From positions 186,001-250,000 of the forward strand of contig NZ_JAUSSN010000008.1 of assembly GCF_030812335.1 (NCBI RefSeq): a stretch of 64,000 bases of DNA, given 5' to 3'. Source of the DNA: Pseudarthrobacter oxydans. Its GTDB lineage: Bacteria; Actinomycetota; Actinomycetes; Actinomycetales; Micrococcaceae. Position numbers and translations under genes: made by a program. Within the stretch, counting starts at the first letter, position 1, and the number at the start of each line of letters is the position of its first letter. The notes under the pieces are model-generated. The model ran no database searches and was not told the DNA's origin. It saw nothing but the letters and a program-made list of their open reading frames with translations. Shown in pieces: positions 61,388-64,000 of this stretch.

Positions 61388-63061
61388 CTACCCGGCCACC
61401 GCCGCCTTCGCGGCCCGCGAGGCCGCCATCCACTCGCTCAGCCACGGGGCCCGGACGCTGGCGGTGATCCGGCAGTCGGCCACGAAGGTCCCCTTCGCGC
61501 CGGCATCGATCCAGTCCTCCAGCGCGGAAAGGTCGGACAAGGACCGGATGATCGCGGACTCGGCACCGAGCGCTCGGGCGACGCCGCTGAAGTTCACCTC
61601 GGGGATCAGCATGGGCTTCTCGGTCAGGCCCTGGGATCCGTACTGGTGGATTTCGGCGCCGTAGGCGGCATCGTTGTAGATCACCACGACGGCGCTGGTT
61701 GCCGCGCCGATCAGCGATTCGAGGTCGGACAGGCCCATCAGGAAACCGCCGTCGCCGGAGGCCAGCACCAGGGTGCGGCCGTCCTCCACGGCGCGGGCTG
61801 CTCCGACGGCGCTGGCGAGGCCCAGCCCGATGGTCTGGTAGGCGGTCCCCACCATCACCAGGTCCTGGGGCCGGGGGATGTTCCAGTACATCGGTGCCCA
61901 GCCGAGGAAGTGCCCGCCGTCCTGGACCACCGTGCGCCGTTCCGGCAGCACAACGTCCAACGCGGCGGCCAGGGAGCGCGGGTCCAGCCGGCCGTCCGCG
62001 GCCTCCTCGAAGCCCGGGTGGTGGGCCGGTCCCTCGGCGAGCCGCTTGCGGGCTTCCGCGCGCCAGGCCTCTGCAGGGCTGGCGTCCGGCGAAGCCGGGC
62101 CATCCAGCATCCGCAGGATGCGTCCCGCAGCAGACTTCACGTCCGCGCTGACGAACGTATCCACCCGGGGGTGGGTCGGCTGCAGGGCGGCGTCGATCTG
62201 GATGACGGTGCTGTCCGGGCCGAGCAGGTGCCCGAACCGCAGGGTGAAGGCGCTCAGGCTTGCCCCTGCCACGAGGACCACATCGGCCTCACCCATGAGC
62301 CCGGCCGCGGTGTCCGTGCCGAAGCCGCCCGCGACGCCGAGGTATCCCTCGCCTTCGAGGAGGTTGAGCGCCAGGGCGGTTCCGGCGGTCACGGCGCCGA
62401 GGCGGTCAGCGAGCTCCCGAAGCTCCGGGCCGGCGCCGGCGAGATGCGCACCGCGGCCGGCGAGGATCAGCGGCCGCTTCGCCCCGGCCAGCAAGCGGGC
62501 CACCTGCCCAAGGCCGCCGTCGACGTCGTCCGTCACCATTGGCGCCGGTGCCGCGGGAAGTTCCTCGTCCGCAGCCTCGAGGGCCGCGAGGTCGTAGGGA
62601 ATGGCGATCACGACGGCGGTGCGCTTGGTGAGTGCGTACTCCACGGCCTGCCGGGTGATGGAACCCGCGGTGTCGCGGGTGACGGTGAACGTGGCCGCGC
62701 CCAAGCCTGCGGCGATGGCCGACTGGTCCACGTCCCAGGGCCGGGCGCCGGTGGTGGGGGCGTCCCCGGTGACCAGCACCACGGGGATCTGCGCCTGGAC
62801 CGCCTCGGCGAGGGCGGTGAGTGCATTGGTGTAGCCGGGGCCGTAGGTGGTGGTGCCCGCGGCGAGGCGTCCCGACGTCCGGTAGTAGGCGTCGGCCGCG
62901 GCGATGGCGGCGCCCTCATGGCGGACGGCGGAGAAGCGCAGGCCCAGCTTTTCCGCGGCGTCCAGGAAGTAGACGTTGCCGTTGCCCATGACGCCGAAGA
63001 CATCGCTGAGATAGCTGCTGAGGACCTCCGCCACGCGGCCGGAGACAGTGAGTGAAGTCAT
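61388..63061 (-). CDS. Thiamine-diphosphate-dependent enzyme (acetolactate synthase-like)
   Basis: 557 residues in the three-domain layout of this superfamily. The catalytic Glu is in VRHEGAAIAAADAYY, the mid-domain ends GTDTAAGLMGEADVVLVAGA, and the ThDP/Mg motif is ASGDGGFLMGLSDLESLIGA followed by VIYNDAAYGAEI. It lacks the extra elements of a biosynthetic acetolactate synthase large subunit, and no small subunit lies nearby, so a role as a decarboxylase or in ketoacid metabolism is possible. Its promoter region (63062-63180) lies next to an Lrp-type regulator. Confidence 0.88.
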   Translation of the reverse strand: MTSLTVSGRVAEVLSSYLSDVFGVMGNGNVYFLDAAEKLGLRFSAVRHEGAAIAAADAYYRTSGRLAAGTTTYGPGYTNALTALAEAVQAQIPVVLVTGDAPTTGARPWDVDQSAIAAGLGAATFTVTRDTAGSITRQAVEYALTKRTAVVIAIPYDLAALEAADEELPAAPAPMVTDDVDGGLGQVARLLAGAKRPLILAGRGAHLAGAGPELRELADRLGAVTAGTALALNLLEGEGYLGVAGGFGTDTAAGLMGEADVVLVAGASLSAFTLRFGHLLGPDSTVIQIDAALQPTHPRVDTFVSADVKSAAGRILRMLDGPASPDASPAEAWRAEARKRLAEGPAHHPGFEEAADGRLDPRSLAAALDVVLPERRTVVQDGGHFLGWAPMYWNIPRPQDLVMVGTAYQTIGLGLASAVGAARAVEDGRTLVLASGDGGFLMGLSDLESLIGAATSAVVVIYNDAAYGAEIHQYGSQGLTEKPMLIPEVNFSGVARALGAESAIIRSLSDLSALEDWIDAGAKGTFVADCRITASVRAPWLSEWMAASRAAKAAVAG

Positions 63062-63180
63062 GCAGGAATCTTGTGGCCTGGTTCACAAATAGGCAAGACA
63101 CGGGAATTCGAATGGGATATTTGGCAGGAAGTGGGAGTGAAGACTGAAAATATGCCCACTTGTGCCCGCATCACCCCAAC

Positions 63181-63684
63181 TTAGCCGGCAGGGCGTGATT
63201 CCTGCTCGGAGAGCCGGCTCAGGAGGCCGTCGTAGCGGGGCGGCATGAGTTCCAGTACGGAAATGGCGGTGCTGGTCCGCTGGATCCCTTCGATTTCCAG
63301 GATCTCGTTGGTGATGCGGTAGAGGTCGGCAGTACTGCGTGCCACCACCTTGGCCATGAGATCCGCATCTCCGGTGGTGGCGTGCACTTCGATGACCTCC
63401 GGGATCGCGGCGAGCCCGTCTTCCACCGCACCTGTCCGCGTCTGGCTGATGGACAGCGAGAGGAAGGCCATCAGGTCATAGCCCAGCGCGGCGGGATCCA
63501 GCCTCCGGCTAAAGGATCGGAGGGCGCCGCTGCGCTCGAGCCGCGCCAGCCGGGCGTGGACCGTGTTCCGTGCGACGCCGAGCGTCCGGGAGAGTGCCAG
63601 GGCGCTGGCTTCGGGATCCTTGTCGAGGGCCAGGATGATCCTGCCGTCGAGGGAATCCAGGGTGCGGGGGTTCGGGATGGTCAT
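63181..63684 (-). CDS. Lrp/AsnC-family transcriptional regulator
   Basis: 167 residues. The HTH reads ALALSRTLGVARNTVHARLA, and the ligand (RAM) domain has VIEVHATTGDADLMAKVVAR and IQRTSTAISVLEL. These octameric regulators respond to amino acids and usually control the adjacent divergent gene; here that is a HisC-like aminotransferase. Confidence 0.93.
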   Translation of the reverse strand: MTIPNPRTLDSLDGRIILALDKDPEASALALSRTLGVARNTVHARLARLERSGALRSFSRRLDPAALGYDLMAFLSLSISQTRTGAVEDGLAAIPEVIEVHATTGDADLMAKVVARSTADLYRITNEILEIEGIQRTSTAISVLELMPPRYDGLLSRLSEQESRPAG

Positions 63685-63777
63685 ATTTTCACCAGAGTCG
63701 ATTGAAGTTGAGCAGAAGTCCCAATGGGTTGAGGGTATCTTGCATTGTGGGGCGGGTCACAATCATGATCATTCCTC

Positions 63778-64000
63778 ATGACCCGTGATCAGCTCCTGAC
63801 CGCACCGGACACCGCGCTTCCCACCCTTCGTGGCGCAGTGGCCGGACTACCGCCCTACGTCCCGGGCCGCCGCAGCGCCGGCCTGGACATTGCAGCCCTC
63901 GCCAGCAACGAAAGCCACTACGAACCTCTTCCAGCTGCCACCGCTGCGGTGGCCGCAGCGGCCGGTACGATGAACCGCTACCCTGACAGTGCCGCCGTCG
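63778..64000 (+). CDS. HisC-like aminotransferase, 5' end only
   Basis: ATG 63778 after a short gap divergent from the Lrp-type gene. The 74 codons present read LPPYVPGRR, then ASNESHYEPLP and MNRYPDSAAV, which match the start of histidinol-phosphate/aromatic aminotransferases (LxxNExPxP, then YPD). The rest is beyond the window. The Lrp partner points to aromatic or branched amino-acid turnover more than histidine synthesis. Confidence 0.85.
   Translation, partial: MTRDQLLTAPDTALPTLRGAVAGLPPYVPGRRSAGLDIAALASNESHYEPLPAATAAVAAAAGTMNRYPDSAAV

Noticed and set aside
61388..63061. Thiamine-diphosphate enzyme as the biosynthetic acetolactate synthase
   Set aside because: No small-subunit gene or ilvC follows, and the gene stands alone; the family assignment is kept general.

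Overview
The window is high-GC actinobacterial chromosome. Codon usage, gene families (PucR regulators, a mycothiol-era set of small hydrolases, LmeA/DUF2993 and MmpS-like proteins, a short RecQ) and frequent GTG/TTG starts all fit a soil member of the Micrococcaceae such as Arthrobacter or Pseudarthrobacter. That assignment is inferred from content only. I see no rRNA, tRNA, CRISPR array or replication origin.

Layout. 1-7.9 kb: two tandem lipoproteins, an anchored alpha/beta hydrolase, an ABC-2 exporter pair, a YegP-like protein, acylphosphatase, a second hydrolase, a cupin and a membrane-fused lipid kinase. Two identical 15-bp DosR/DevR-like boxes sit in the divergent gaps here. 7.9-13.8 kb: a PucR regulator divergent from an FMN 2-hydroxyacid oxidase and a polar amino-acid-type ABC importer. 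13.9-21.4 kb: a methyltransferase and an MFS exporter, then a minus-strand amide operon (MFS permease, FadR-type GntR, formamidase/acetamidase, amidase, DUF1275 protein) with two TTGGT-nnn-ACCAA operator-like dyads at its head. 21.5-25.6 kb: a primary-like sigma factor, an insertion sequence whose transposase is broken by one amber codon, a SnoaL-like protein, and a deletion scar that joins remnants of a DeoR regulator and PdxA. 25.8-35.1 kb: mixed housekeeping genes (VOC protein, secreted phosphodiesterase, isochorismatase-like hydrolase, SRPBCC protein, RecQ, flavin monooxygenase, PQ-loop protein, LuxR/TPR regulator). 35.4-41.7 kb: iron alcohol dehydrogenase, semialdehyde dehydrogenase and MHS permease with a GAF-PucR regulator; the first two enzymes would convert 4-hydroxybutyrate through succinate semialdehyde to succinate.

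41.8-52.7 kb mixes transport and envelope genes (K+ channel, BASS symporter, LmeA-like, penicillin-binding-protein-like hydrolase, lipoproteins, an MmpS-like protein, an anchored coiled-coil protein) with relics. The relics include a decayed second copy of the SnoaL-like gene and a fragment of the small secreted protein encoded at 52.4 kb.

52.7-58.3 kb is the most unusual part. Two degenerate copies of the same GH13 alpha-glucosidase lie in tandem, and the second is split by an intact 4-kb module: a GntR/FCD regulator divergent from nitrilase, APC permease and nitrilase genes. The breakpoints fall exactly at the outer stop codons of that module.

58.6-64 kb: a small unknown protein, an alpha/beta hydrolase, a second lipid kinase, a 95-residue protein with four GSYVT repeats behind two dyads, a thiamine-diphosphate enzyme, an Lrp/AsnC regulator and the start of a HisC-like aminotransferase. 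The overall picture is a metabolically versatile soil bacterium with several small catabolic modules, each beside its own regulator, in a region that has repeatedly duplicated and decayed.
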